Positions 22,548 to 28,896 of a stretch of 28,896 nt of DNA are shown in pieces (position 1 is the stretch's first letter; every line of letters begins with the position of its first letter). Source of the stretch: CAYVLA01 sp964549615 [NCBI: uncultured Thermococci archaeon] (GTDB taxonomy: Archaea > CAYQAE01 > CAYVLA01). The notes under the pieces are model-generated. The model had not been told where the DNA came from. It saw only the letters and a list, made by a program, of their open reading frames with translations, and searched no databases. The DNA lies in contig CAZJVP010000086.1 of the NCBI GenBank assembly GCA_964549615.1, forward strand, positions 1-28,896, given 5' to 3'. The position numbers and the translations under genes were made by a program.

Positions 22548-23759
22548 TCAGTAGGGCCATGACCTCCTGAAAAGGTACGCTATCAGCCCCACGAGGCCCA
22601 GCATGGCCCCGGCCACGACGATCCCGATCAGCGGTGAAGGCCCCACGGTGAGAACCCGGTAGGCTTCTATCAGGGTGAGCGCCCCCTGGGCCTGGACCTG
22701 GAGGTCGCCCATCACGCCGCCGCCGATCTGATCCGTGAAGGATCCCGCGCTCCTGTCATAGCCGCGGCTGAGTATCGAGTCAAGCAGGGATTTGCCTTGG
22801 TTGAGGTATTTCTCCTCTAGGGTGACCTGATAGGCGTACAGGTAAGCGCGCACCATGAGAAGGTGGTCGATGGTCCTGTGGCGCCGCTCGACGATCTCCC
22901 CATCCAGCGAGATTGCCTCCCAGAACGTCCTGGACACCTTGTCGCCCATCCTGCTCACCATGTAGAACATTACATCGATGGCCCTCTGCAGGTAGTCCTT
23001 CCTGTTGGTCTCATCGTACGCAGAAAGGTAAGCCAGAGCAGCGGTCGCATGGTCCCTGCAATATCTTGTGTCATCATCGAGGCTGTGGGAGTACCCGTAG
23101 TTGTTCCTGTCCCAGAACACCTCCGAGCCGGCGAGGATGCGCTTCCCGGCTTCCAGCAAGGTCTGGTTGTGATCCACGGCGTAGGCCTTGAAGAAGGATA
23201 TGGCGGGCTCGAAGTAGTCCATACAGGTGTCCGCCGGCGAACACGTCATGTTCTCGGCGTCCCACCAGGAGTTGACCTTGTTGGAGGCGGGCCCCTCGGT
23301 CAGCCTGTTCAGGATGAAGTCTGCGAGGGCCCTGTACCTCGTCCTGTACTCCTCCTTGGCCGTGCTCCTGTAGGCCTCTATGTAGGCCCGCATCACTATG
23401 GCCTGCTCCTGTATGTGGAAGCGGGGAGGCCCCTCGATGACCCTGCAGTAGCCCCCGTACGGGGAGTCGTAGAACGAGAGGTAGTGCATGATCGCCTCCC
23501 CCCGCTCTAGGCTCTTGCGCTCGCCCGTCGCATTATGAAGCACGAAATGGGCGGACGCGATGAGGCCCTGCTCGTGGGAAAGCTTGACCGGCCTACCGTA
23601 GGGATTGGAGTAGAACCCCTCATACTGGCCGTCCCAGAATTCCCTGTCGATGAAGGACAGCACGGCTCGGGCATCGCGGGCGTACTCAGCCTTCTTCTCC
23701 CTCGCCAGTCCCGACTGGGATAACAGAAGCAGAACAGCCAGGACAAGCTGCCCCCACAT
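22548..23759 (-). CDS. Membrane-anchored extracytoplasmic alpha/alpha-barrel protein
   Basis: 403 residues from ATG 23759: signal peptide MWGQLVLAVLLLLSQSGLA, then repeated helical pairs such as DARAVLSFIDREFWDGQYEG, GLIASAHFVLHNATGERKSL, HATAALAYLSAYDETNRKDY and HLLMVRAYLYAYQVTLEEKY, the look of a six-hairpin (alpha/alpha)6 barrel as in glycosidases, lyases and epimerases. A C-terminal helix (LIGIVVAGAMLGLVGLIAYL) followed by Arg-Arg anchors it, with the domain outside. Aromatic and acidic residues are abundant (NSWWDAENMTC; CMDYFEPAISFF), as expected for a sugar site, but no catalytic residue can be named. The longer open frame to 24122 overlaps the divergent GH172 gene, so the ATG with GGAGG upstream and TATA box at 23790-23802 is preferred. 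Confidence 0.78.
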   Translation of the reverse strand: MWGQLVLAVLLLLSQSGLAREKKAEYARDARAVLSFIDREFWDGQYEGFYSNPYGRPVKLSHEQGLIASAHFVLHNATGERKSLERGEAIMHYLSFYDSPYGGYCRVIEGPPRFHIQEQAIVMRAYIEAYRSTAKEEYRTRYRALADFILNRLTEGPASNKVNSWWDAENMTCSPADTCMDYFEPAISFFKAYAVDHNQTLLEAGKRILAGSEVFWDRNNYGYSHSLDDDTRYCRDHATAALAYLSAYDETNRKDYLQRAIDVMFYMVSRMGDKVSRTFWEAISLDGEIVERRHRTIDHLLMVRAYLYAYQVTLEEKYLNQGKSLLDSILSRGYDRSAGSFTDQIGGGVMGDLQVQAQGALTLIEAYRVLTVGPSPLIGIVVAGAMLGLVGLIAYLFRRSWPY

Positions 23760-23789
23760 TTTCTGCCTCCGTCCCGCGTGATGGCTTTT

Positions 23790-23802
23790 CCGATAAATAT
23801 CG
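23790..23802 (-). promoter_or_regulatory. TATA box, anchored alpha/alpha-barrel gene (divergent promoter)
   Basis: It reads CGATATTTATCGG on the minus strand, centred 37 bases before ATG 23759. It is half of a 112-base divergent promoter region shared with the GH172 gene. Confidence 0.6.
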
Positions 23803-23841
23803 CTCGGTGGCCAGCGACGCAACCGCGGAACCGGGGGAAGA

Positions 23842-23850
23842 GATTTATCG
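23842..23850 (+). promoter_or_regulatory. TATA box, GH172 gene (divergent promoter)
   Basis: GATTTATCG is centred about 26 bases before ATG 23872, predicting a nearly leaderless message. The TTTATCG core is shared with the opposite promoter. Confidence 0.6.
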
Positions 23851-23871
23851 TCGGGATGTTGAGGGGCGGAT

Positions 23872-24921
23872 ATGTCGCTTGAGCTGATGAACTTGGGATT
23901 GGGTTCCCTGCCCCTCCTGTCGAGCGAGGAGACCAGGTCCATATCTGCCGAGAACCCTACTGGCGAACCCGGGAAGGGCGCTATGGCGGTGCCCGAGGGG
24001 GGACCGGCCTCGGAGTTGGGGCGAGGCTGGAAGGTCAGGCCGTGCATCACCCTTCCGAAGGGAACGGTCACGACACTGGCCGAGATCAAGGGTCCCGGGA
24101 GGATCCAGCACATATGGATCACGGTCGATCCGAAGGCCTACAGAGATTGCATACTCAGGTTCCACTGGGACGGGGAGGTTGCGCCGTCGGTGGAGGTGCC
24201 GCTGGGCGATTTCTTCGCATGCGGCCATGCGCTGCGTTACAAGGTCGACAGCCTTCCCATCGCCGTCAACCCATCGGGCGGGTTCAACTCCTACTGGCAG
24301 ATGCCCTTCAGGAAGACGGCTAAGATAACGGTCGAGAACCAGAGGTGGGAGGACATCGGAGGCTTCTTCTACCAGATAACGTATGCCCTGGGCGATGTCC
24401 CGTCGGACGCGGCGTACTTCCACGCGCAGTGGAGGAGGTCCTTGACGTCCCGCGCTTTGCCGCTGCACACCATTCTTGACGGCGTCCGGGGCCGGGGCCA
24501 CTACGTTGGCACCTTCCTGGCCTGGACCCAGCTCTCAAACGGCTGGTGGGGGGAGGGCGAGATGAAGTTCTACATAGATGAGGACGAGGAGAACCCAACC
24601 ATCTGCGGGACGGGGACGGAGGACTATTTCGGCGGCGCCTGGGGCTTCGGCGACACCTACTCGACGGCCTTCCTTGGGTATCCTCTGTGGCGCAAGGAGC
24701 CGGGAGAGGTGCCCAAGCATGCCCTGTACAGGTGGCACATCATGGACCCCATACGCTTCCAGAAGAGGCTCAAGGTCACCATACAGGCCTTGGGCTGGTG
24801 GCCCAACCACAAGTTCCAACCGCTGACCGACGACATAGCATCGGTGGGCTACTGGTACCAGGCCGAGCCCCATGCCGCCTTCCCGCAGATGCCAAGCATC
24901 TCTGAGCGCTGGCCTCGTTGA
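23872..24921 (+). CDS. GH172-family (DUF2961) glycoside hydrolase
   Basis: 349 residues, the core size of DUF2961. Characterised GH172 enzymes act on difructose anhydride, alpha-fructofuranosides or D-arabinan; the double jelly-roll fold is typical. Visible family motifs: SEETRSISAENPTGEPGKGA near the N-terminus; IKGPGRIQHIWITVD; VEVPLGDFFACGH; NSYWQMPFRKTAKITVEN; GWWGEGEMKFYIDEDEENP; CGTGTEDYFGGAWGF. Glu228/Glu230 and Glu250 (in GTEDY) sit about 20 apart like the catalytic Glu pair of the family. There is no signal peptide, so this copy may act inside the cell. It is transcribed away from the anchored alpha/alpha-barrel gene from a shared promoter region, and is followed by the rhodanese 23 bases on. 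Substrate unknown. Confidence 0.9.
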   Translation: MSLELMNLGLGSLPLLSSEETRSISAENPTGEPGKGAMAVPEGGPASELGRGWKVRPCITLPKGTVTTLAEIKGPGRIQHIWITVDPKAYRDCILRFHWDGEVAPSVEVPLGDFFACGHALRYKVDSLPIAVNPSGGFNSYWQMPFRKTAKITVENQRWEDIGGFFYQITYALGDVPSDAAYFHAQWRRSLTSRALPLHTILDGVRGRGHYVGTFLAWTQLSNGWWGEGEMKFYIDEDEENPTICGTGTEDYFGGAWGFGDTYSTAFLGYPLWRKEPGEVPKHALYRWHIMDPIRFQKRLKVTIQALGWWPNHKFQPLTDDIASVGYWYQAEPHAAFPQMPSISERWPR

Positions 24922-24944
24922 GGTTGGACTGAGGCTTGAGGTTG

Positions 24945-25466
24945 ATGGGTAGATCGCTTCCACTGGGCTGTCTGTGTCTGGCGTTAGCCATCTCCGCTGC
25001 GCTGCGCGCAGGAACCTACAACGAGATCAGCGTTGATCAGGCCTACGCGATCCTGAGTGCCGATGGGAGCGTCTTTCTCCTGGATGTGAGGAGCCAGGAT
25101 GAGTACGAGGAGGGCCACATCCCTGGTGCCTATCTTATCCCCCACACGGAGATAGCCCAGCGCAAGGCGGAGCTACCTGCGGATCTGTCCGCGCCGGTCG
25201 TCGTCTACTGTTTGGCCGGCTATCGGTCGGCGCAGGCAAGCAGCGTCCTTTCCGATCTCGGATACTCAAACGTGAGCAACGTGGCGGGCGGTTTTTCCGA
25301 ATGGAAGGCGAAGGGTTATCCCTATGTCGTTGGCGCGGACAGGGGCTCTTTCGCGGTGCCGGATTCCTTTTCGCCCCTCTCGGCCGTCGTGCTCTGGGTC
25401 GGTCTTGCTTTGGCGTTGAGGGTCCCTGAGAGCGGCGCAGCCATCTCGACGGCTCGGCGTCCCTGA
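24945..25466 (+). CDS. Exported, membrane-attached rhodanese-like protein
   Basis: 173 residues. N-terminal signal or anchor (RSLPLGCLCLALAISAALRA), a single rhodanese domain at about 26-125, and a weaker C-terminal hydrophobic helix (LSAVVLWVGLALALRV). The domain has FLLDVRSQDEYEEGHIPGA (the DVR..EY..GHIPGA signature), the active-site loop YCLAGYRS with Cys89, and NVAGGFSEWKAKGYP. Rhodaneses move sulfane sulfur between thiols; an extracytoplasmic one may handle thiosulfate or protect thiols. The frame allows TTG 24936 as well, but ATG 24945 gives a cleaner signal peptide. It is placed between two glycoside-hydrolase-like genes with no evident functional link. Confidence 0.88.
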   Translation: MGRSLPLGCLCLALAISAALRAGTYNEISVDQAYAILSADGSVFLLDVRSQDEYEEGHIPGAYLIPHTEIAQRKAELPADLSAPVVVYCLAGYRSAQASSVLSDLGYSNVSNVAGGFSEWKAKGYPYVVGADRGSFAVPDSFSPLSAVVLWVGLALALRVPESGAAISTARRP

Positions 25467-25514
25467 TCCGATCAAGCTCCACGACGCCCTCCTGAGGCTG
25501 AGGGGCGACCAAAA

Positions 25515-25523
25515 CAATCTTAA
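25515..25523 (+). promoter_or_regulatory. TATA-like box for GH10-like gene
   Basis: AATCTTAAC lies 36 bases before ATG 25556. It is weaker than the other boxes in the window. Confidence 0.35.
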
Positions 25524-25555
25524 CCCAGCCCACCTGCGGCCAAGCGGGACCGTCG

Positions 25556-26551
25556 ATGGGAAGATTTGGGCTAGCTGTCTGGTCGCATCATATCAGGGAC
25601 TTTGGCGGAAGGGAGGATGTGGAGAAACATGCCGAGAGGCTGGCGGATGCGGGCTACGACATACTGATCCCGTGCGTGAAGAACCCGCCAGGGGCTGTGG
25701 ACTTCTTCACTGACCTGGCGGATGTCAACCCCGCCTATCCCAGCTGGGATCCCCTGAAGGTCCTGATCGAGTCCTGCCAAGCGAGGGGAGTGAAGGTCCA
25801 TCCTTGGTTCTGCGTCTTCACGGAGGGCGAGCAATCAAGGCTCCTGAGGGAACGCCCGGAGCTGAGGGCAAGGATAGAGGGCGACCTGCGATGGGCATGC
25901 GCTTGCCGCGAGGAGGTGCAAGAAAACGTGTTCAACCTGTACAGGGACCTTGCACTGCGGTACCGGCCGGATGGGCTCCACCTGGACTATATCAGAACCG
26001 GAGGCCTGTGCCGGTGCGGGTTCTGCAAGGAGCAGATGAGGGCCAAGGGCGTCGACATCGAGACCGTGGAGTTCAGGGATCCCGCGTCCGAGCTGTGGAC
26101 CGAGTGGCGCGCGTCGAAGATCACCGGTTTTGTCAAGCGCCTTCACGAGTTCACCTCGGCGCGTCGCATGGAGCTTTCTGCTGCCGTCTTCGCCGCCTAC
26201 CCGGATTCGATAAGGGGCCAGGCTCAGGACTGGGTACAGTGGGCCGAGCTGGGGATAGTGGACTATATCTTCCCCATGAACTACACGAACTCCCTCCGCG
26301 TTGCCGCCGCGCGCACGACCTCGCACATCGCCCTGGTCAAAGGGAGGGCGCCTGTGTGGGAGGGGCTCGGCAAGAGCAGCAGCGCATCGCAGCTCAGCAC
26401 CGAGGCCCTGCAGATGCAGGTCAGGGAGGTGGTTCGGGCAGGGGCGAAGGGCGTCGTCCTCTTCCACTACGGGGCGATCACCCCCCAAGATGACGAGGCG
26501 ATAAAGGCCCTGAGAAGGTGGGGCCGGACCGGACGAAAGGCGGAGGCGTAG
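25556..26551 (+). CDS. GH10-like (GHL10/DUF187-type) TIM-barrel hydrolase
   Basis: 331 residues forming one TIM barrel. It shows the pattern of the glycosyl-hydrolase-like 10 group: VEKHAERLADAGYDILIPCV; GVKVHPWFCVF; RYRPDGLHLDYIRTGG with the Asp-Tyr-Ile-Arg strand; LSAAVFAAYP; GIVDYIFPMNYTNS; VWEGLGKSS; AGAKGVVLFHYGAI. Members are putative polysaccharide hydrolases, mostly uncharacterised. A Cys cluster (LCRCGFCKEQM, with WACACREE before it) is unusual and could bind metal or stabilise the fold; similar CxxC inserts occur in related archaeal and bacterial proteins. No signal peptide, so cytoplasmic. It follows the rhodanese gene by 90 bases with its own TATA-like box. Confidence 0.82.
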   Translation: MGRFGLAVWSHHIRDFGGREDVEKHAERLADAGYDILIPCVKNPPGAVDFFTDLADVNPAYPSWDPLKVLIESCQARGVKVHPWFCVFTEGEQSRLLRERPELRARIEGDLRWACACREEVQENVFNLYRDLALRYRPDGLHLDYIRTGGLCRCGFCKEQMRAKGVDIETVEFRDPASELWTEWRASKITGFVKRLHEFTSARRMELSAAVFAAYPDSIRGQAQDWVQWAELGIVDYIFPMNYTNSLRVAAARTTSHIALVKGRAPVWEGLGKSSSASQLSTEALQMQVREVVRAGAKGVVLFHYGAITPQDDEAIKALRRWGRTGRKAEA

Positions 26552-26615
26552 GGCTTGAGAGGGGGGAAGCGTGATCTGCAAGCCCCACAAAATATCGGTG
26601 CTGTCCTGTCATTGG

Positions 26616-27848
26616 CTATCTTTCTGTCCTGCCTGTGACCGTGCTGGTTGTGTGGTCTTCCACCGGGTGGTAGATGGTTTTCCACGCGGACTTATACAGA
26701 TTTCTGTTGGTGTATCTGACCAGAAGCAGGGTTAGAAGGTTGTTCAATCCTTTCTCGGACCAGTGGGCCCACCTGTTCTTCACCCTCTTGGCAACCTCGC
26801 CCATCAGCCTCTCCATCAGGTTGACCGTGTAAGGTATCCTGACATGCTCCAGGGCCAGCCTGGCGAACACGACCATCTCCTGGACAGACCTTGACACAAA
26901 CCCGGCTGCAGAGGCACACCCCTCCGCTTTAAGCCTTGCCGCATAGATGTCCAGAGCCTTCAAGGCCTGCGTGATCCTGCGCCTCAACCAGGCTGGGTTG
27001 GGTGATAGGAGGTGTCTCTTCACAGACCTGACCAGGCGAAAGAGGATGCCTGCCAGATCCCTGACCAGTGAAAGCCTCACCTTGGTAGGTATGTGCTGGC
27101 TCTGTTTCCAGAGCTTGAAGTTGACAGCCCGGGCAACATGAAGCAGACAGAGCTGGTAGGCAGCTGTACAGCCGTGAAAGCTGGTGCGGATCTCCGGCTC
27201 AGCATCACCCACCATGACACACCTCTCCGCGGGCAGGCCCATCCTGGCCAGGTTGTGTGAGATCTCTTTCCAGGGCTTGTTCACAGAGCTTGAAAGAAGG
27301 ATCTTGTCCCCATCCTTTCCTTGGGCGATGACCACTCTGGCATCGTTCTTCCTCCCCCTGGCCGTGCTGCTGTGGGTCTTGGTTCCATCAGCCTGAAGCA
27401 GAGCGAGCCTGTCACCCTTCTTCAGCCTCCTTACCTGGCCTTGGACGTACTCCTTGTTCACCTGGGCCATGGCTGGTCCGGCTTCCTGTACGAACCTGTG
27501 GATGCTGGACCGGGCGGGAGAGATGCCTGTTGCCTGCAGGTGGGTTTCGGAGGCGTCTCGGTAGGACACCTTCACGGCTAGGTCGGCACAGCTCTGCCTG
27601 ACGTCCGGGCAGTACCTCTGATTGGTCTTCAGGCCGAGCAGTCCTAGAAGCGGGGCGTACCAACCCCCGGTATCCTTGTCACGGACCCTGCACAGCCTTA
27701 TCCTGACGGGTCCCAGCTCCGTTATGATCCACCTCTTCCTGGAGCCCCTGGAACCTTTCCGGCTGTGCCTGGATGTGTTGTTCCTCTTGTACCTGGGTCC
27801 GCACAGCCTGGTTAGGCAGTCCTCTTGTATCTTTTCCAGTGTACGTAT
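26616..27848 (-). CDS. DDE transposase (ISLre2/UPF0236-like), 5' end unresolved
   Basis: The reading frame is open from 27848 to the TAG at 26616 (410 codons). The first ATG/GTG/TTG in it is GTG 27575 (319 codons), yet the upstream part is clearly coding: TLEKIQEDCLTRLCGPRYKR, ELGPVRIRLCRVRDKDTGGW, LLGLKTNQRYCPDVRQ, then VKVSYRDASETHLQ, the order seen in ISLre2-type transposases. Catalytic acids are likely Asp in LLQADGTKTHS, Asp in MVGDAEPEIRT and Glu in VNLMERLMGEVAKRVKNRW. With no start codon before the N-terminal domain, the gene is either truncated at its 5' end, entered by frameshift, or uses a rare start. No convincing terminal inverted repeats or target duplications were found, so element ends are not given. 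The family label is by motif order and could be off. Confidence 0.75.
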   Translation of the reverse strand: MRTLEKIQEDCLTRLCGPRYKRNNTSRHSRKGSRGSRKRWIITELGPVRIRLCRVRDKDTGGWYAPLLGLLGLKTNQRYCPDVRQSCADLAVKVSYRDASETHLQATGISPARSSIHRFVQEAGPAMAQVNKEYVQGQVRRLKKGDRLALLQADGTKTHSSTARGRKNDARVVIAQGKDGDKILLSSSVNKPWKEISHNLARMGLPAERCVMVGDAEPEIRTSFHGCTAAYQLCLLHVARAVNFKLWKQSQHIPTKVRLSLVRDLAGILFRLVRSVKRHLLSPNPAWLRRRITQALKALDIYAARLKAEGCASAAGFVSRSVQEMVVFARLALEHVRIPYTVNLMERLMGEVAKRVKNRWAHWSEKGLNNLLTLLLVRYTNRNLYKSAWKTIYHPVEDHTTSTVTGRTER

Positions 27849-27912
27849 TTAGCTGGCCTAAGGCCTCCGATGGGATGCGGAGACCTAGGTGCTAGTCTGG
27901 CGCTCTGACCTT

Positions 27913-28020
27913 GGGTCTGGACCTCGGTCTGGACTTCGGTTTCGACCTGGACTCGAACGCGGATTTGAACCCGGACTTGAACCCGGACTTGGACCGGGAC
28001 TTGGACTGAACCTGGACTCG
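27913..28020. repeat. Degenerate 12-bp tandem array, nine units
   Basis: Nine 12-base units in phase; the clearest are GGATTTGAACCC (27961), GGACTTGAACCC (27973), GGACTTGGACCG (27985) and GGACTTGGACTG (27997). Outer units are more diverged. Plus-strand translation gives Asp-Leu pairs (NPDLNPDLDRDLD) before a stop; minus-strand frames give VQVRVQ or KSGFKSGF. Confidence 0.75.
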
Positions 28021-28097
28021 CTGGTTGCATAGTCGCTTCGTTGAAACCCGCCTCCGCCCGCCCCAGCCTCCCATCCACATCCAGAACGAGAGCTTCA

Positions 28098-28122
28098 TGT
28101 GTAGCTACATTATAGCTACACA
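28098..28122. promoter_or_regulatory. 10-bp perfect inverted repeat before DUF2080 gene
   Basis: TGTGTAGCTA, spacer CATTA, TAGCTACACA, ending one base before ATG 28124. It can form a strong hairpin and contains a TATA-like CATTATAG in its centre. It could be an operator for the DUF2080 protein, a hairpin limiting translation, or an element end; the position supports the first two. Confidence 0.6.
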
Positions 28123-28123
28123 C

Positions 28124-28282
28124 ATGCCCGCGAAGAAGATCGCTGAACGCCCCATCAGGATAGAGATGCTAGGCTACGAGGTAGTCGAAAAAGTGGCCAT
28201 GACGAGCGGGAACTCCAGCAGGATATACCTCCCCGTAGACTGGAAGGGAAAGCGCGTCAGAGCTGTCAGAGTTGACTCCTGA
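28124..28282 (+). CDS. DUF2080-family transposase-associated protein
   Basis: 52 residues from ATG 28124. The core LGYEVVEKVAMTSGNSSRIY followed by LPVDWKGKRVRAVRV is the AbrB-like swapped-hairpin pattern of DUF2080, small proteins encoded next to archaeal transposases (G.EV.EK.V...GNS.R.YLP..W.GK.V). They probably bind DNA, perhaps at the element's own promoter or ends. The stop TGA 28280-28282 is followed at once by the GTG of the transposase, so the two are translated together. The frame is open upstream to 28025, but that part lies across the palindrome and has no family match. Confidence 0.82.
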   Translation: MPAKKIAERPIRIEMLGYEVVEKVAMTSGNSSRIYLPVDWKGKRVRAVRVDS

Positions 28283-28896
28283 GTGATTCCTGAGACCCTC
28301 AACACACCGTACGCAGTCTATCCATATCCGCCCTTCGAATCTCGATCCGGATTTGAAGCAAACACAAAACACACCGTCAACGCGATCGACCTGATCGATC
28401 TGATCGACCGGACCGACCAGATCGACCGAGCTGGCATGATCCCTGGCTTGTGCCGGAGCCAGAACTGTCCGATCTGGCACCAGAACCAGAGCTTGCAGGA
28501 GAAGAACACAAAGCTGGAACAAATGATCGCCCAGCTTGAAGCACAGAACAAGATCCTCGCACACCGCCTGGCCCACCACGAAAACATCCGCAAGCCCAAG
28601 CTGCTGAAGAGGCTTCGCAGAAGAAGCCAGATGACCACAACCAGGTTCCCGGGCAGACCCAAAGGATACCCCGGGACAACCCGCCCCAGACCAGAACCCC
28701 AGACCATCGTCAAGGCCGACACACTGACAGAATGCCCCCAGTGCGGGACAGGCCTCGACCAACCCTTCCTAACCAGGCACAGAATCGTAGAAGAACTGCC
28801 CGAGACAGAGCCTGTGAAGGTTGTGGATTATCATGAGGATCACTACCTCTGTACAGGGTGCAGCTGCAGGATCGTTTCAAGACATCCGGACTGTCC
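28283..28896 (+). CDS. IS66-like transposase, N-terminal part (cut by window edge)
   Basis: About 204 codons from GTG 28283, running off the right edge. The frame reads IPETLNTPYAVYPYPPFESR, a repeat-derived segment (DLIDLIDRTDQIDR), a coiled coil (LQEKNTKLEQMIAQLEAQNK), a basic Arg/Lys stretch, FPGRPKGYPGTTRPRP, then a zinc-binding domain: ECPQCGTGLDQPF, RHRIVEELPETEPVKV and YLCTGCSCRIVSRHPDC. Coiled coil, GRPKG linker and CxxC...CxxC followed by the VEELPE strand is the N-terminal layout of IS66-type TnpC transposases. The catalytic DDE core lies beyond the window. It follows DUF2080 with no gap, as in other archaeal elements carrying that gene. Confidence 0.78.
   Translation, partial: MIPETLNTPYAVYPYPPFESRSGFEANTKHTVNAIDLIDLIDRTDQIDRAGMIPGLCRSQNCPIWHQNQSLQEKNTKLEQMIAQLEAQNKILAHRLAHHENIRKPKLLKRLRRRSQMTTTRFPGRPKGYPGTTRPRPEPQTIVKADTLTECPQCGTGLDQPFLTRHRIVEELPETEPVKVVDYHEDHYLCTGCSCRIVSRHPDC
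28382..28426 (+). repeat. 9-bp tandem repeat, five units, inside transposase gene
   Basis: GCGATCGAC, CTGATCGAT, CTGATCGAC, CGGACCGAC, CAGATCGAC in phase with codons, giving AID-LID-LID-RTD-QID. The units keep the frame open and lie just before the coiled coil. Confidence 0.8.

Larger units (their letters stand above)
27849..28123. other. Spacer between two divergent transposase units
   Basis: 275 bases holding a 12-bp degenerate tandem array and a palindrome (listed separately). Frames through it on both strands are open only because of the repeat and do not look like genes. Confidence 0.5.

Noticed and set aside
23760-24122. N-terminal extension of the anchored alpha/alpha-barrel protein to 24122
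   Set aside because: It would cover the divergent promoter and overlap the GH172 coding region; ATG 23759 has a signal peptide, a ribosome site and a TATA box at the right distance.
26590-27900. Terminal inverted repeats of the ISLre2-like element
   Set aside because: I compared both flanks by eye and found only short direct similarity (GGTGCT...), not an inverted pair, so no element ends are claimed.
27812-28123. 103-codon minus-strand frame with VQVRVQ repeats
   Set aside because: The repetitive peptide comes from the 12-bp DNA array; all three frames are open there. No family features, though it is kept in mind as a possible frameshift entry to the transposase.

Overview
The window reads as a piece of a GC-rich archaeal chromosome, probably from the TACK side (Bathyarchaeota- or Brockarchaeota-like lineages would fit, but the sequence alone does not fix the taxon). 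Archaeal hallmarks are a Trm1 tRNA(G26) dimethyltransferase, an archaeal NfeD-type serine protease with a stomatin/SPFH partner, a Dna2-like Fe-S nuclease-helicase, a VapB/VapC locus, a DUF2080 transposase-associated gene, and TATA-type boxes 25-45 bases ahead of many start codons, some of them leaderless. I saw no rRNA, tRNA or CRISPR array.

Layout. 1-857 (-): most of a mannonate dehydratase, cut by the window edge. 858-3176: gene debris (a protein-tail remnant and a WD40 fragment), then a two-gene operon of a membrane-anchored winged-helix protein and a small secreted protein. 3177-3835: no supported gene. 3836-8602: an 801-aa exported sugar-hydrolase-like protein followed by an ABC-2 ATPase/permease pair. 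8702-9337 (-): a VapBC locus whose toxin is broken. 9722-10651 (-): a PfkB sugar kinase. 10772-11544 (-): a ribbon-helix-helix protein translationally coupled to a tiny membrane protein. 11923-12675: a xylose-isomerase-like TIM barrel. 12769-15798: a Dna2-like nuclease-helicase. 15890-17107: a PLP aminotransferase. 17085-19054 (-): SPFH protein then Trm1. 19254-20317: a URO-D-like protein followed by the stub of a beta-helix protein. 20314-21657 (-): NfeD. 21725-23759 (-): a membrane-anchored alpha/alpha-barrel protein followed by a Dus-like TIM barrel. 23872-26551 (+): GH172/DUF2961, a membrane-attached rhodanese, and a GH10-like hydrolase. 26616-28896: two unrelated transposase genes pointing away from each other, with low-complexity repeats between them.

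The recurrent theme is carbohydrate use: exported or anchored hydrolase-like proteins (801-aa protein, alpha/alpha barrel, GH172, beta-helix stub), a cytoplasmic hydrolase-like TIM barrel, a sugar isomerase/epimerase-like protein, mannonate dehydratase (hexuronate route to 2-keto-3-deoxygluconate) and a PfkB kinase that could act on that product. The genes lie in many small transcription units interleaved with housekeeping genes, not in one large operon. Several broken genes (WD40 piece, VapC, beta-helix stub, transposase without a start codon) show active gene loss and mobile-element turnover.

No single locus here can be declared a new system from sequence alone. The least explained pieces are the winged-helix/TM/coiled-coil plus secreted-protein operon, the RHH plus micro-membrane-protein pair, and the palindrome and 12-bp/9-bp repeats around the DUF2080/IS66-like element.
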